Assembly (NCBI GenBank): GCA_902729415.1
Contig: CACVCF010000113.1
Span: 1-64,000 of the forward strand
DNA: 64,000 nt
Direction of reading: 5' to 3'
From: Terasakiella magnetica
Lineage (GTDB): Bacteria > Pseudomonadota > Alphaproteobacteria > Rhodospirillales > Magnetospirillaceae
The position numbers were made by a program, and so were the translations under genes. A model generated the notes under the pieces. The model ran no database searches. It saw nothing but the letters and a program-made list of their open reading frames with translations, and was not told where the DNA came from. This document shows, piece after piece, positions 42,124-61,027 of the stretch (positions within the stretch are counted from its first letter, which is position 1; each line of letters starts with the position of its first letter).

Positions 42124-42773
42124 CTATACCCCGCCATCGTCATTACGGCGCCTGATCAGCGGGCGGGCCGGACGCGTTTTCCAGCCGAAGCGAACCGAGG
42201 TAACGCGGACCAGCAAAATGGCGGTAATGCCCGCCAAGGCGGCGGGCTGTGCCGGAACCTGAAATCCCACCACCAGGGCGGCGAACAAAGTACTGCCGCA
42301 CAGGGCGGCGGCGGCATAGAACTCGCCGGGGCGAAACACCAAGGGGTCGTCCCGCGTCATCAGGTCGCGGATCACCCCGCCACCCACGGCGTTGATGACT
42401 CCGATCAGCACGGCGGGAACCCAAGACAGCCCCGCATTCAGCGCCTTCTGGGTGCCGACCATGGCGTAAAGCCCCAGCCCCAGGGAATCCACCAGCATGA
42501 ACACCACGGTGAAACGATTGAGGGTCTCACCGAACAGCAGGCTGATGCCCATGGCGGCCAGAACGGCAAACAGGTAATGGGGCTCCATCACCGTCGGCAT
42601 CTGCTGCAAGAACAGGCCGTCACGCAGCAAACCACCGCCCAAGCCGGTCACCAGAGCCAGAAAGAACACGCCGACAAAATCATAGCCCTTGCGCATGGCG
42701 GTCAGCCCCCCGGTCACCGCGAAGAAGAAGGTGGCGGCAAGGTCAAAGGCAAGCGGGAGAACGAATTGGCCGG

Positions 42774-42777
<4 letters not shown>
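42124..42777 (-). CDS. trimeric intracellular cation channel (TRIC/UPF0126) family protein
   Basis: This 217-aa membrane protein has about seven helices arranged as two repeats of the UPF0126/TRIC unit. Glycine-rich motifs are [19 protein letters not shown] (about residues 36-54) and [15 protein letters not shown] in the second repeat. Prokaryotic TRIC proteins form trimeric K+-permeable channels. It overlaps the hybrid kinase gene by 4 nt, an unusual pairing with a signalling protein. Confidence 0.85.
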
Positions 42778-47474
<4,697 letters not shown>

Positions 47475-47520
47475 TCGCTTATGCCTGTCCGGTTGCTATC
47501 TTCGCAGTGCCGACGTCCCC

Positions 47521-49266
47521 TTATGACGCCAACCGCGTTTTCACGGATATACTGACGCACTTTCCCCGGCTGCCACGGGGCGGCAGCGGGCTGAGGGAAA
47601 CCGCGATCGGAAATTCGGTCCCGTCCTGGTGCAATCCAACCACGTCCCCCCCCTCGTCCCGGCCCAACCCCCCACGCTTGCCGCGCAGGTGTTCAGGCAC
47701 CAATTGCTCGATATTGCTGCCGATCAGGTCACCGGAAGAATAGCCAAATAAGGCTTCCATACTGGGGTTGGTCAGCAGAATTCTGCCGTCGGCATCGGTG
47801 ACCAGCATACCGTCTGGCGCGGTTTCGATGATGCTGCGAAACCAGTTCTCGGTCTCCAGCAGTTCGGCTTGCTGGGCCTCCATCTCGACTTGCTGCTCTT
47901 CAAGCTGGGCCGCCTGCTTTTCCATCCGCTCCGCCTGCTCCTGGGTCGCTATCAGCAGGTCCCTGGTGCGGAGATTGCGGTCGAGGATCTCCATGCTGGT
48001 GGACAATGTCGGCAGCAGGGCCTCCAGGACCGCCTGTTCCCGTTCCTTGAATTGCTGGAACGACGCCATTTCCAGCACGCCCAAAACGCGGTCATTATGG
48101 ATGATCGGCAACACGATGATGCTGGCGGGCGGGCCTTCGCCCAGGCCGGAACTGATGCGGATATAGTCCTTGGGCGCCGTCAGCACGATGGTCGCCTTTT
48201 CCATGACGCATTGTCCGACCAGCCCCTCGCCAACAGTGAAGCTGTTGTTCAGATGCTTGCGTTCGCGGTAGCCATAGCTGGCAAGCAGGGTGTAACGCCC
48301 CTCGCCGTCGGCGACATAGAAGGCGCCGTGCCCGGCGCCAATGAGCGGCGTGACCTTCGAGACCGCCGCTTGCGTCAAGGTGTTGAAATCCTCGGCTTGT
48401 TGCAGGGCCGCACTGATTTCCGCAACATTCGATTTGACCCAGTGCTGCTCATTGGCCTTGCGGTAGATGCCCTGCAACACACCGATAGCGCGGGCCATGA
48501 TGCCGATTTCATTGGGATAATCGGTATGCGGAATCGGGGCATCGACGTTGCCTGCGGCCAGTTGCTCGACCGAATCCCGCAAGCGGTCGTTGGGCCGCTG
48601 GATGCTGGTACCGATGAGGAACCCCAACAATGCGGCAGCAAAAATCCCGCCGAGAAGCAGGCCGACGGCCATGCGTTGGCTCTGCCCGATTTCACGCCGC
48701 ACCTGCTCGAGGTTACTTTTCGTGCCGAGTTCCTTGATTCTGACGATGCGGTCCAGATCTTCATCCGCCGCATTTCCGCTGGCGATGAATTCAGGGCTGC
48801 TGATAAATTTGGCGGCGGCAGACGGATTGAGGCTTTCCCGTTCAATCAGCCCCATGGCGTGTTCAACATTCTCGTTGTACACGGCTAGATTGCGCTGGAA
48901 CTTCTCAAGAGTGTCGATAGCCTCGATCCGGATCAGACGCTGGCGCGCTTGCGCTATTTCGCCGCGCAGGGAAGTCCGGGCCTGATCGATCTGCGCCTTG
49001 GCGCGGTCACGGGATTGAGCATCCGGGGCAATCATCATTTGCCGCAAGGCTCGCCCCATGTAGGCGAGATTGACGTTGGCCTCCTTGATATGCGAGACGC
49101 CCAACAGCTCCGTCTCGTACATCTTTTCCATTTCCATCTGCACATAGGAAAGGCTGGACTGCCCCTGCAAGCCGATCACCATGGCCACCAACAGGCCGGT
49201 GGAAAAGCCGATCACCAGCTTGGTGGTAAGCTTGAATCGCTCGATAAAATTCAAGAGCGTTTTCAT
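47521..49266 (-). CDS. membrane sensor (4HB, HAMP, GAF, PAS) lacking a kinase domain
   Basis: This 581-aa protein has TM1 about 15-34, a four-helix-bundle-like periplasmic domain, TM2 about 190-210, HAMP, GAF (about 285-425), a coiled coil (EQAERMEKQAAQLEEQQVE) and a PAS domain that ends just where the paralogue at 50771 continues into DVTERK and the kinase. The PAS also seems to lack about ten residues relative to that paralogue. ATG 49266 has AAAGGA upstream; a TTG at 49290 overlapping the CheB-CheR gene is an alternative. It may be a truncated kinase or a genuine accessory sensor signalling by interaction. Confidence 0.8.
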   Translation of the reverse strand: MKTLLNFIERFKLTTKLVIGFSTGLLVAMVIGLQGQSSLSYVQMEMEKMYETELLGVSHIKEANVNLAYMGRALRQMMIAPDAQSRDRAKAQIDQARTSLRGEIAQARQRLIRIEAIDTLEKFQRNLAVYNENVEHAMGLIERESLNPSAAAKFISSPEFIASGNAADEDLDRIVRIKELGTKSNLEQVRREIGQSQRMAVGLLLGGIFAAALLGFLIGTSIQRPNDRLRDSVEQLAAGNVDAPIPHTDYPNEIGIMARAIGVLQGIYRKANEQHWVKSNVAEISAALQQAEDFNTLTQAAVSKVTPLIGAGHGAFYVADGEGRYTLLASYGYRERKHLNNSFTVGEGLVGQCVMEKATIVLTAPKDYIRISSGLGEGPPASIIVLPIIHNDRVLGVLEMASFQQFKEREQAVLEALLPTLSTSMEILDRNLRTRDLLIATQEQAERMEKQAAQLEEQQVEMEAQQAELLETENWFRSIIETAPDGMLVTDADGRILLTNPSMEALFGYSSGDLIGSNIEQLVPEHLRGKRGGLGRDEGGDVVGLHQDGTEFPIAVSLSPLPPRGSRGKCVSISVKTRLAS

Positions 49267-49286
49267 GGAAGATCCTTTCCGAAAAC

Positions 49287-50770
49287 TCAACGGCGCCGAC
49301 GGAAGAGTCGGTGATAATGGTCGATGGGGCCAAATAACGAATTACCGACAAAACTAAGTGATTCCGATTGTCCAATGAACAGTAGGCCCTGCGGCCGCAA
49401 GGATTGGTGAAAAACCTTCACCAATCTATCCTGCAACTGGCTTTTCATATATATCAACAAGTTACGGCAACTGATAAGGTCAAGATCGGCAGGCGGCAAG
49501 CCGACCAGGACGTCACGCCGTTCGAAGGTGACGCAGGACTTGATCTCCGGCTTGACCTCGTAATGCTGCCCCCGTTGCAGGAAATACCTGTCCCGCAGCA
49601 CATCATCGGTCTCCTTGAAGGCCGTTTTCCGATAAACGCCGTCGCTGGCTATGGCCAGCGCCTCCGGGTTCAGATCGGTGGCAATGATGGCGACGGGGTG
49701 ATTGCGGCGGCAATTGCCCAACAACTCGCCAAGAATGATCGCCAGGGTATAGGGCTCTTCGCCCGAGGCGCAGCCCGGCACCCAAACCCGGACCGGCTCG
49801 CCGTCAGGCTTTTCCGCAACGGCTCCGGCCAGGGCCCGTTCCAGCACACGAAACGATTCCCGGTCCCGGAAGAACGAGGAAACCGAGACCAAAAACAGAT
49901 GTTGCAGCACATGCAGTTCGCCGGGGTCGCGGCGGACCAGCGCCTGGTACGCCTCCGCCGAGGGGATGCCCAGGTTTGATTTGCGCTTCTCCAGCCGACG
50001 CAGCAGAGTTTCCTCCTTGTAGCTGGAAAAGTCGATTCCGGTCGCCTCGTGCACCTTCCTGACCAGATCCTGGAGATCTTGATGCGCAGCCTCGGAAACC
50101 ACGGGCTCTGCCAAGGCCGCCGCCGGGAAGGCCATGGGCGCCGACGGGCCGGAAGAAGTGAAGGACGAAGAGGCTCCCGGAAACCGCAATGCCAAAGACT
50201 CGCAGATCATTTCGACCGTCAGCACCTCATCAATCAACTTCGCCCGGATCGCGGCCTCGGGCATGCCGTCGAATTTGGCTTCCGACGGCTGCTGCGCCAG
50301 CGTCAGCCCGCCGCCATCCCTGATGGCTCGGCACCCGGTGACACCATCCGACCCAGTGCCGGATAGAATGATGCCGATCGCGTCCGAGCGGCATGTCTCG
50401 GCGATCGAGGAAAACAACGCGTTCACCGATGGAGTGGACACGTGGTGAGGTGCCGGTTCGCACAAGACCAGCCTCTCCCCGCGGACCTGGCCGTCCTTAC
50501 CGGCGGGAATCACCAGAACCGTGTCGGCCTGTAAGCGGACCCCATGCTCGGCCAGTCTCACCGGCAGGGCGGATTCCCGCTGGATCAGCCGGACCACCAG
50601 ATCGCTATGACCGTTATCAGCCATATGCTGGGCAACAACGTAGGCGATACGCCCGGTGGGGCGCAGGTGCGCAAACATCAGCAGCATGGCTTCAAGCCCC
50701 CCGGCCGAGGCTCCGATACCGGCCACATGCAGGGGCAACACCATCTGCCCGGCTGGTGCTTGCGGCAAAA

Positions 50771-50774
<4 letters not shown>
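49287..50774 (-). CDS. CheB-CheR fusion (methylesterase plus methyltransferase)
   Basis: This 495-aa protein has an N-terminal CheB catalytic domain (about 12-195) with the Ser in GIGASAGGLEAM, His in AQHMADN and Asp in LSGTGSDG. A C-terminal CheR domain (about 225-495) shows YKEETLLRRLEKRK, the SAM site VPGCASGEEPYTLAIILGE and CRNLLIYM. No receiver domain and no PAS tail are present. Fused CheB-CheR proteins are found with HAMP/GAF/PAS hybrid kinases rather than classical chemotaxis operons. It overlaps the downstream-encoded hybrid kinase gene by 4 nt. Confidence 0.93.
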
Positions 50775-54822
<4,048 letters not shown>

Positions 54823-54826
<4 letters not shown>

Positions 54827-56427
54827 GGCGTCTCCCCGGATTGCCGCGCACCCTTGCCCCGTTCGGCCGCCGAAGCTGCCAATAACCGCGCCTCGGTGTG
54901 CTCGTGTCGGCGCATAAGCTCCAGATTCAAGGCCAGGATCTTCACCAGTTCCTCGAATTGCTGCGTCACCTCATCATCGGGGAAGGTGAGCAGGGCGATC
55001 TCAATCACCCCATGCAAGGCATCGTTCAGCATGATCGGCGCCAGAATCACGGCAAGCGGCCGCACATTGCCCAAACCCGATTCAATGGACCAGATACCGT
55101 CCGGAGGTGTTGCAATGACCTGCATCCGGCGCCCGAGGGCGCATTCACCCAAAAGCCCCTCGCCCAGCGCGACCTCAGGCATCACGCTCTCGCCGGTGGC
55201 ATAGCCCGCGGCCAAACGCATCACCGCATCGGATTCGCCGGCTCTGACGTAAACCAGCCCTTGGAGGGTCCCAATCAGGTGGTGGGATTCACGCAAGAAC
55301 GCATCGGTCAGTTCGGCGACATCTTTCGCCTGCTGCAACCGCAGCGCCGTCGCCGAAAGCTGGGCCTTGCGTTCCGCCGCACGCTGCTGCGCCAGGGCGA
55401 ACTCGGCCACCTGACGGGCAGAGATCTGTTGCGCATGGCGGCTGCGCAGCATGTTCAACAGGGTCAGCAGCAAGATCCCCACCACGAAAGCCGCGCCGAC
55501 GCCAATGAAAGCGCTTTCGCCACGGGGCACCGTGCGGGAAAGATCCTCCATCAGCACCAATGTCCAGTCACCAAAAGGATCATTCCACTGCACATGGGCA
55601 CGGGCCACCGCATAACGTTTGCCATCAAGCGATGTCCGATCTTCACGGATGGAAACCGGTAGAATTGATGGGTCTTGCTTTTCAAACATGGCTCCGAATT
55701 GCTTCAGATCCCGGATGGCGGACAACTGCCCGGGTGCTGGCCTCTCGGGCAGAAAACCAATCCAATCGCCCCGGTTGCCCGCGAACACCACGCCCTGGGG
55801 AGAGAGAAGCAAGGCGATGTCGGTTTTATCTCGAAGCAAAGCATCGATCTTCGACAGATCGGTTCGCGCCACAACGCCGCCGACAGCCGTGCCATCACGG
55901 GTCTTATCGGAATAAATTGGTGCCGTGAAATAAAGAGATCGGTCACCTCGGGCCATGCTGACGGCGGCGTAGACATTCTCCTTACGCTGCATGGCCATCT
56001 GATAATACGGTCGGAACTCGACGTTAATGCCTGTGGATGGCTTACCGCCGCTATCCCACGACGAACGGATGATGCCATCGCGCCCGACCAGAAAGACGCC
56101 GTGGGCATCATAGGCACGGGCCACGCTTTCAAGCATACCCTGCACTCTGGGACTGTTGGAAACTCCAGCAGTCTGGGCTTCGAGCTTAATTCCCTCGTCA
56201 AGAAGCCCGAGAACCGCCACAGACCCCATGAGATTCCCGTTGAGGGTCTGGGACATGATCTCGATGCCGTGACGACGGGCCTCGGATTGCAACAAAGAGA
56301 GGTGATCCCTCTCCTTGAATTCTTGGGCAATATACGCAGACCCAACCCCAATTACAGCCATTGCGATAGCAAGTGTAAGCCTTGCTAAATGGGTCTTCTC
56401 TGCAACAAATTGAGTAATCCCGCCCAT
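54823..56427 (-). CDS. Cache-type membrane sensor with GAF domain
   Basis: This 534-aa protein has TM1 about 15-34, a long periplasmic Cache-like domain (about 45-300) with DAHGVFLVGRDGIIRSSWDS and FRPYYQMAMQRKENVYAAVS, TM2 about 310-330, a coiled coil and a cytoplasmic GAF domain (about 360-500). It has no kinase, receiver or methyl-accepting domain, so it must signal through a partner, probably the hybrid kinase coupled by a 4-nt overlap. It is the first gene of the cluster 56427 to 42124. Confidence 0.82.
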
Positions 56428-56723
56428 CGCACTACCCCAGAATTACTATCATGACTAATGAATAAAACACATCATCAACAGTGTTCACGTAATTTTAGTC
56501 CGTATTGTAAAAAATTTCTGCCCAATAAAGCTAAGTTGACAGCACCTCGTTGATATCTGAAGTGGTCAAACTCCAAAATACGATACAGCTTATGCTGAGG
56601 GAGTAGGCTTGGCGATAAGATTTCAGCCTACTGAACCGGGGATACGGTCGGCTTTCGCATCTTCAGGCCTGATGGACCGATGGTGGGGAATACCGGCAAC
56701 ATCGGCAGCCCCGATACCGTCAA
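56428..56723. other. AT-rich intergenic region upstream of the sensor operon
   Basis: These 296 bp separate the end of the second CheB-CheR gene (56724) from the start of the Cache sensor (56427). The part nearest 56440-56530 is AT-rich and probably holds the promoter for the minus-strand operon. No gene, tRNA or strong terminator hairpin was seen. Confidence 0.4.
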
Positions 56724-58745
56724 TTACCTTGCGATGTCTTTCTCGAATGTCAGGAGGATCAATGGCTTGGCGCTGGTCTTACAAACGATCCGTCGACCGC
56801 TGAGCCGCATCTTGCTGCTGTTCAACAAAAAGCCGTTGAAGCTCTGCTCGTGGGGCAGGACGGTTTCGAGCAGATCTCGCAGCGCCGGAGAATCCCAGGC
56901 ATTGTTTTCCAAAGTGTAGACTGACCGCCCCCGCGTCTCGGTCGGCGAGACTTTCAAGTCACGATAGAATGAGTTGCTGGCGAAGATGACGGTGAAAGCA
57001 CTGTCCAGGACCAGTATGACCGCCTGGCTGAGGGCGGCCCGCAGTTCAAGCTGCAAGCCCTCGTGAGCCATCTCCACCGCGTTGAGAGTGGCATGTCCAG
57101 GTGGCGGCCGCAGATACCGGCTGGTATCGCCGTAGACATAAAGAATATCGCCCTTGCAATCAGTCATCACCGAGACCGGGGCGAAGGACTGGACCAATGC
57201 GCGGCGGGTCTGCTCGGCGATATTGATTTCCTTGGCCTTGTCTCTCACTTCCACGAGGGGCCTGCTGGTGGCAACGGTGGCCCAGGACAGGCCGCTGGCC
57301 ATCATGGCACGTGTCGATGTGATGGACGGAGCCGTTCGGTAGAGCTTCCATTTCCGGCTGACTGGGGAAAACAGCTCGGTATGGCTGCCAATGCTTTCAG
57401 AAGGCGACAGGAACAGCACGCCATCGGGCTTCAAGGCGTAATGGAAGGCCGGAATCAGGCGACTTTGCAACTCGGCTTCCAGATAAATCATCAGATTGCG
57501 GCAGCTGACCAGATCCATCCTGGTGAAGGGTGGATCCTTGATGATGTTCTGGATGGCGAAGACCACCATCTCCCGGATTTCCTTCTTCACCCGATAGCCA
57601 CTATCCTCCTTGATGAAGAACCGGCGCTGCCGTTCGGGTGAGACGTCCTGGGCGATGTTTTGGGAATATAGTCCAATGCGCGCAGTGGCAATGGCGTCGT
57701 CATCAAGATCGGTGGCGTAGATCTGGACCTTCAGCTCGCGGCCGGTTTCCTCCATCACCTCGCGCAGCACCATGGCGATGGAATAGGCCTCCTCGCCGGT
57801 GGCGCATCCGGCGATCCACAGGCGAACCACATAATCCTCGGGCTTATCTGCCAGAATCGGCGACAGGATATCTTTTTTCAATATGGCGAAGGCTTCGGGG
57901 TCGCGGAAGAAGCTGGTGACGTTGATCAGCAATTCCTTGAACAAGGTCTGGATTTCGGCGGGATGGGCCTTGAGGTAGTGGGCGTAAAGCTCGATATCCA
58001 TAATGTCGTGCTGAACCATGCGTCGCTCGATACGCCGACCGATGGTGCTTTTCTTGTAGCCGGAAAAGTCGTGGCCGGTCCCCGAGCGCAGCAGCATCAT
58101 GACCTGATTCATGCCGCTGACGCTCATCGGCGAGAGCGAGGTTTCCTGATGACGCAGGTGGTTGGCCTGCAAGGCGCCGGGCATCTGCTCGGGGGTCAGG
58201 ATATGGGTGGCGAAACCCGCCTGGATGGCACTGTCCGGCATGCCGGCGTACTGGGCGGAGGCCGGGTCTTGCACCAGGCTGATGCCACCGCCCCCCAAGA
58301 TGGCGCGCAGGCCCTGGGTACCGTCCGAGCCGGTGCCTGACAGGACAATGCCGATGGCACTCTCGCCCCGGTCCTCGGCCAGGGAGCGCAGGAAGACGTC
58401 GATGGGCATGCGCTGGCCGCGCGGCTGTTCCGGCAGCCTCAATTGCAAGCGGCCCTGACACAAAGTCATGTCGCGGTTGGGGGGGATGACGTGGACCCGG
58501 TTGGCCTCCACCATCATCTGGTCGGCGGCCTCGACCACCGGCATGGTGGTGCTCCGTTGCAGGATCTCGGTGAGGATACTGGTGTGGCCGGGGTCGAGGT
58601 GGGAAACCAGCACGAAGCCCATGCCGGTATCGGCGGGCAGATTACGGAAGAAGGCCTCGAACGCCTCCAACCCGCCGGCCGACGCTCCCAGGCCGACAAT
58701 GGATAACCCGGTGGCTGAAGACTTGGGCAAGGCTTTACTCGTCAC
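56724..58745 (-). CDS. CheB-CheR-PAS fusion protein, apparently compacted
   Basis: This 673-aa protein has CheB first (about 15-185; Ser in GLGASAGGLEAF, VSHLDPGH, LSGTGSDG), then CheR (about 215-475; GYKKSTIGRRIERRM, IAGCATGEEAYSIAMVL). A remnant of the middle region and a C-terminal PAS-like domain (VLDSAFTVIFASNSFYRDLK, from about residue 565) follow. Relatives usually carry a long coiled coil between the end of the CheR block and the PAS; here ELRAALSQ runs directly into the PAS, as if an in-frame deletion had removed it. GTG 58745 is the start, with AGGAG 7 nt upstream. It follows the PAS kinase gene by 47 nt. Confidence 0.87.
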   Translation of the reverse strand: MTSKALPKSSATGLSIVGLGASAGGLEAFEAFFRNLPADTGMGFVLVSHLDPGHTSILTEILQRSTTMPVVEAADQMMVEANRVHVIPPNRDMTLCQGRLQLRLPEQPRGQRMPIDVFLRSLAEDRGESAIGIVLSGTGSDGTQGLRAILGGGGISLVQDPASAQYAGMPDSAIQAGFATHILTPEQMPGALQANHLRHQETSLSPMSVSGMNQVMMLLRSGTGHDFSGYKKSTIGRRIERRMVQHDIMDIELYAHYLKAHPAEIQTLFKELLINVTSFFRDPEAFAILKKDILSPILADKPEDYVVRLWIAGCATGEEAYSIAMVLREVMEETGRELKVQIYATDLDDDAIATARIGLYSQNIAQDVSPERQRRFFIKEDSGYRVKKEIREMVVFAIQNIIKDPPFTRMDLVSCRNLMIYLEAELQSRLIPAFHYALKPDGVLFLSPSESIGSHTELFSPVSRKWKLYRTAPSITSTRAMMASGLSWATVATSRPLVEVRDKAKEINIAEQTRRALVQSFAPVSVMTDCKGDILYVYGDTSRYLRPPPGHATLNAVEMAHEGLQLELRAALSQAVILVLDSAFTVIFASNSFYRDLKVSPTETRGRSVYTLENNAWDSPALRDLLETVLPHEQSFNGFLLNSSKMRLSGRRIVCKTSAKPLILLTFEKDIAR

Positions 58746-58792
58746 CAGAAAACTCCTGAACCCTGGCGGGATTGGGGCCTTGACGGGCTGCG

Positions 58793-60010
58793 TCAGGGGT
58801 CCGGTGCCGTGAAGAAAAACGTGCTGCCCGCCCCGAGGCAGGATTCCACCCAGATGCGGCCACCGTGATGCTCGACGATCTTCTTGCAGACGGCAAGGCC
58901 AATCCCGGTGCCACTGTACAGATCGCGGGTGTGGAGGCGACGGAAAACGGCGAAAATCTGCTCGAAATAGGTGGGATCGATACCGATGCCGTTGTCGGAG
59001 ATGGAAAACACCCATTCATGCCTGTCATGCCGGGCGCCAACCTTAATCCTTGGGGCGTGTGCCGGGTCGCGGTACTTTATGGCATTGCCGATCAGGTTCT
59101 GCATCAGGCGAACAAACTGATGACGGTTGTAGACGATCTCCGGCAACCCGGCATAGCTTACCTCGGCGCGGGCTTCGGTTATGACCTGAGACAGACTGAA
59201 CAGGGTCTCAGCCAAGGCATCACTGCTTCCGAACGCGTCCCGCTCGCCTCCTATGTGGTCAACCCGTGAGAATTCCAGCAGATCGCTGACCATGGCCTGC
59301 ATCCTGGCTCCGCCCTCGACCATGAAGCCGATGAAGGTATGGGCGTCGTCATCCAGGCGATCGCGGTACTTCTTTTCCAGCAATTGGCCATAGCTGACGA
59401 CCATACGCAGCGGTTCCTGCAGATCGTGGGATGCCACGTAGGCGAATTGCTCCAGGTCCCGGTTCGAGGCCAGCAGCCTCTCATTGGCCCGCAGCAGCGC
59501 CTCGCGGGTCATGGCCAGTTCTGCTTCGGCCCGCTTGCGCGCGGTGATGTCGGCCAGCGCGATACGCAGAACCGGGGCCGCCTCCAGCCCCTGCTGCAGA
59601 CAGTCGAGATGGCCGGCAAATTTGCTTCCGTCACCCCGCAACAGGGTCAGTTCACATTCATGCCGACCAGGATGATGAAGGGCATGCACCAGTTGCCTAT
59701 GCCAACGGTCATGATCGGCAACGGCGACGAAGCCGTCGAAACGCCGGGAAATCACCTTGGTGCGCTCGGTTCCCAGCAAGGCCGCGCCGGTCAGATTGAT
59801 CTCAGTGATTAGGCCGGCATTGGACAGGATCAGATAGCCGACCGGGGCGAATTCATAGAGATCCACATAGCGGTCGCGGGATTCCTCCAGCGCCAGCTGG
59901 GTCTGCCGCAACTCGTCGTTCTGCATCTCCAGTTCGGCCTGGTGGACGCGGAGTTCGTGGAGAAGGCGTTCGGGAGACGGCGATATGCCGCTACCTGGGT
60001 CCCGGATCAT
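58793..60010 (-). CDS. PAS sensor histidine kinase
   Basis: This 405-aa soluble protein has an N-terminal coiled coil (LLHELRVHQAELEMQNDELR), a PAS domain (about 45-170; YVDLYEFAPVGYLILSNAG) and a kinase core. The core has EQFAYVASHDLQEPLRMVVS (phospho-acceptor His), LMQNLIGNAIKYRD, DNGIGI and GTGIGLAVCKKIVE. The SHDLQEPLR form of the H-box is that of the phytochrome-like HisKA_3-type or HWE-adjacent kinases often paired with small receivers; no receiver is adjacent. ATG 60010 has GGAAGGG upstream, preferred over GTG 60025. It lies 47 nt upstream of the second CheB-CheR gene. Confidence 0.9.
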   Translation of the reverse strand: MIRDPGSGISPSPERLLHELRVHQAELEMQNDELRQTQLALEESRDRYVDLYEFAPVGYLILSNAGLITEINLTGAALLGTERTKVISRRFDGFVAVADHDRWHRQLVHALHHPGRHECELTLLRGDGSKFAGHLDCLQQGLEAAPVLRIALADITARKRAEAELAMTREALLRANERLLASNRDLEQFAYVASHDLQEPLRMVVSYGQLLEKKYRDRLDDDAHTFIGFMVEGGARMQAMVSDLLEFSRVDHIGGERDAFGSSDALAETLFSLSQVITEARAEVSYAGLPEIVYNRHQFVRLMQNLIGNAIKYRDPAHAPRIKVGARHDRHEWVFSISDNGIGIDPTYFEQIFAVFRRLHTRDLYSGTGIGLAVCKKIVEHHGGRIWVESCLGAGSTFFFTAPDP

Positions 60011-60206
60011 CAAAGGCCCTTCCACCTAGTGATGCAATTATTTCAGCCACTACTTTGTCATGGAATACGCATGAACATCGACGACTATAGATCGTGACCA
60101 AGGACCAAAGCGTCCTCCCGTCATTGGTCGAGTCTCATCTGGTTCTGATACCCGAGTGGGAGGCCATGCTCCCTCATTGCGTTGCTGTATCCAGCGCAAC
60201 CTAAGA

Positions 60207-60587
60207 TTAGTGGCTGAGTGAGCGCAGATTGATCAGCGTCTGGTCAGGAGCGATGCAGAACGAATTTTCGTTTCCTCGGTCGTCCCGCGCCATCGCCACA
60301 GTGCCTCCAAAAAGTTTGCAGATCCTTGCGCCGACGTGCCAGCCTCCATCTGGAGCATGGGGAGGGATGTTCAAGGAGGCGATATCGACCGTCCTGGCCT
60401 GGGCGAGGATGTTCTTGGCACCGCACTCCGCATCCCGGCACGCGGTCGAAAGATACTCGTGCAGGGTCTCGTCAAAATAGACGAGATATTTCTGTCCCTG
60501 GAAATTCCAGTTTTCCGGTTCAGCGGCGAGGGCCGGGGCGGCGAAAAGGACCGCGCCAATGATCAAAGAACGTCTCAGCGCACGCAT
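60207..60587 (-). CDS. secreted protein of unknown function
   Basis: This 126-aa protein has a signal peptide ending ALAAEP (about residue 24). The mature part has four Cys (in TACRDAECGA, ARICKLFGG and FCIAPDQ) that may form two disulfides. No family is recognised. ATG 60587 is chosen because it begins the signal peptide; a G12 run lies 5 nt upstream, in Shine-Dalgarno position, on the coding strand. Confidence 0.7.
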   Translation of the reverse strand: MRALRRSLIIGAVLFAAPALAAEPENWNFQGQKYLVYFDETLHEYLSTACRDAECGAKNILAQARTVDIASLNIPPHAPDGGWHVGARICKLFGGTVAMARDDRGNENSFCIAPDQTLINLRSLSH

Positions 60588-60592
60588 GATAG

Positions 60593-60604
60593 CCCCCCCC
60601 CCCC
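60593..60604 (-). repeat. G12 homopolymer in Shine-Dalgarno position
   Basis: Twelve consecutive C on the plus strand read as twelve G on the coding strand, ending 5 nt before the ATG at 60587. Such a tract is prone to slippage and could vary the spacing and strength of ribosome binding. Confidence 0.8.
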
Positions 60605-60979
60605 GACCGGATAGCCTGTCCTGACTCATCCCCGGCTTTGGATGCGGTCCGTGAAAATATACACATAGGATTGCGTTGAACCAACATTTTCCGATGGACG
60701 GCCTATTTGTTGCGGTTGCGTCGCAGCAGCCAATGGGTGGTCTTATCCGGCGGCCTGAATTCCATGTTCGGACCCCGCTAAAAATGGGGAAATCACCATC
60801 GCGTAAAAATCCGACACCGCAGGGCATCCGGAAAGTGCCATGGCGAGCGGCGGCATCGACTCTGTGCTGTTCCCGGAAGAGATCGCAGCAAGATCTCTTG
60901 GATCATCGACAAGCATGCCTGGGTCTTATACCAATTGATCGAAATCGATGACCGAGGCCCTCATGCACCGCGCGCCCAA

Positions 60980-61015
60980 CCAAGGCCCGATTGAGTCTTC
61001 GTCACCGGGCCTTGG
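60980..61015 (-). terminator. probable terminator of the Mla/Pqi-type operon
   Basis: A perfect 10-bp inverted repeat (CCAAGGCCCG / CGGGCCTTGG) with a 16-nt loop lies 13 nt past the stop of the PqiC-like gene. No clear T-run follows on the minus strand. Confidence 0.5.
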
Positions 61016-61027
61016 CATTAGGATCAA

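Larger units (their letters stand above)
60588..61027. other. gene-free region with G-run and terminator hairpin
   Basis: These 440 bp lie between a secreted-protein gene and the PqiC-like gene. They hold the G12 tract at 60593-60604, AT-richer stretches near 60650-60700 that could be a promoter for the secreted protein, and an inverted repeat at 60980-61015. Short open frames are present, but none has a ribosome binding site or recognisable family. Confidence 0.5.

Noticed and set aside
60935..60948. FNR-like box TTGAT-N4-ATCGA.
   Set aside because: It has one mismatch and lies about 350 bp from the nearest suitable start, with no gene placed to be controlled by it.
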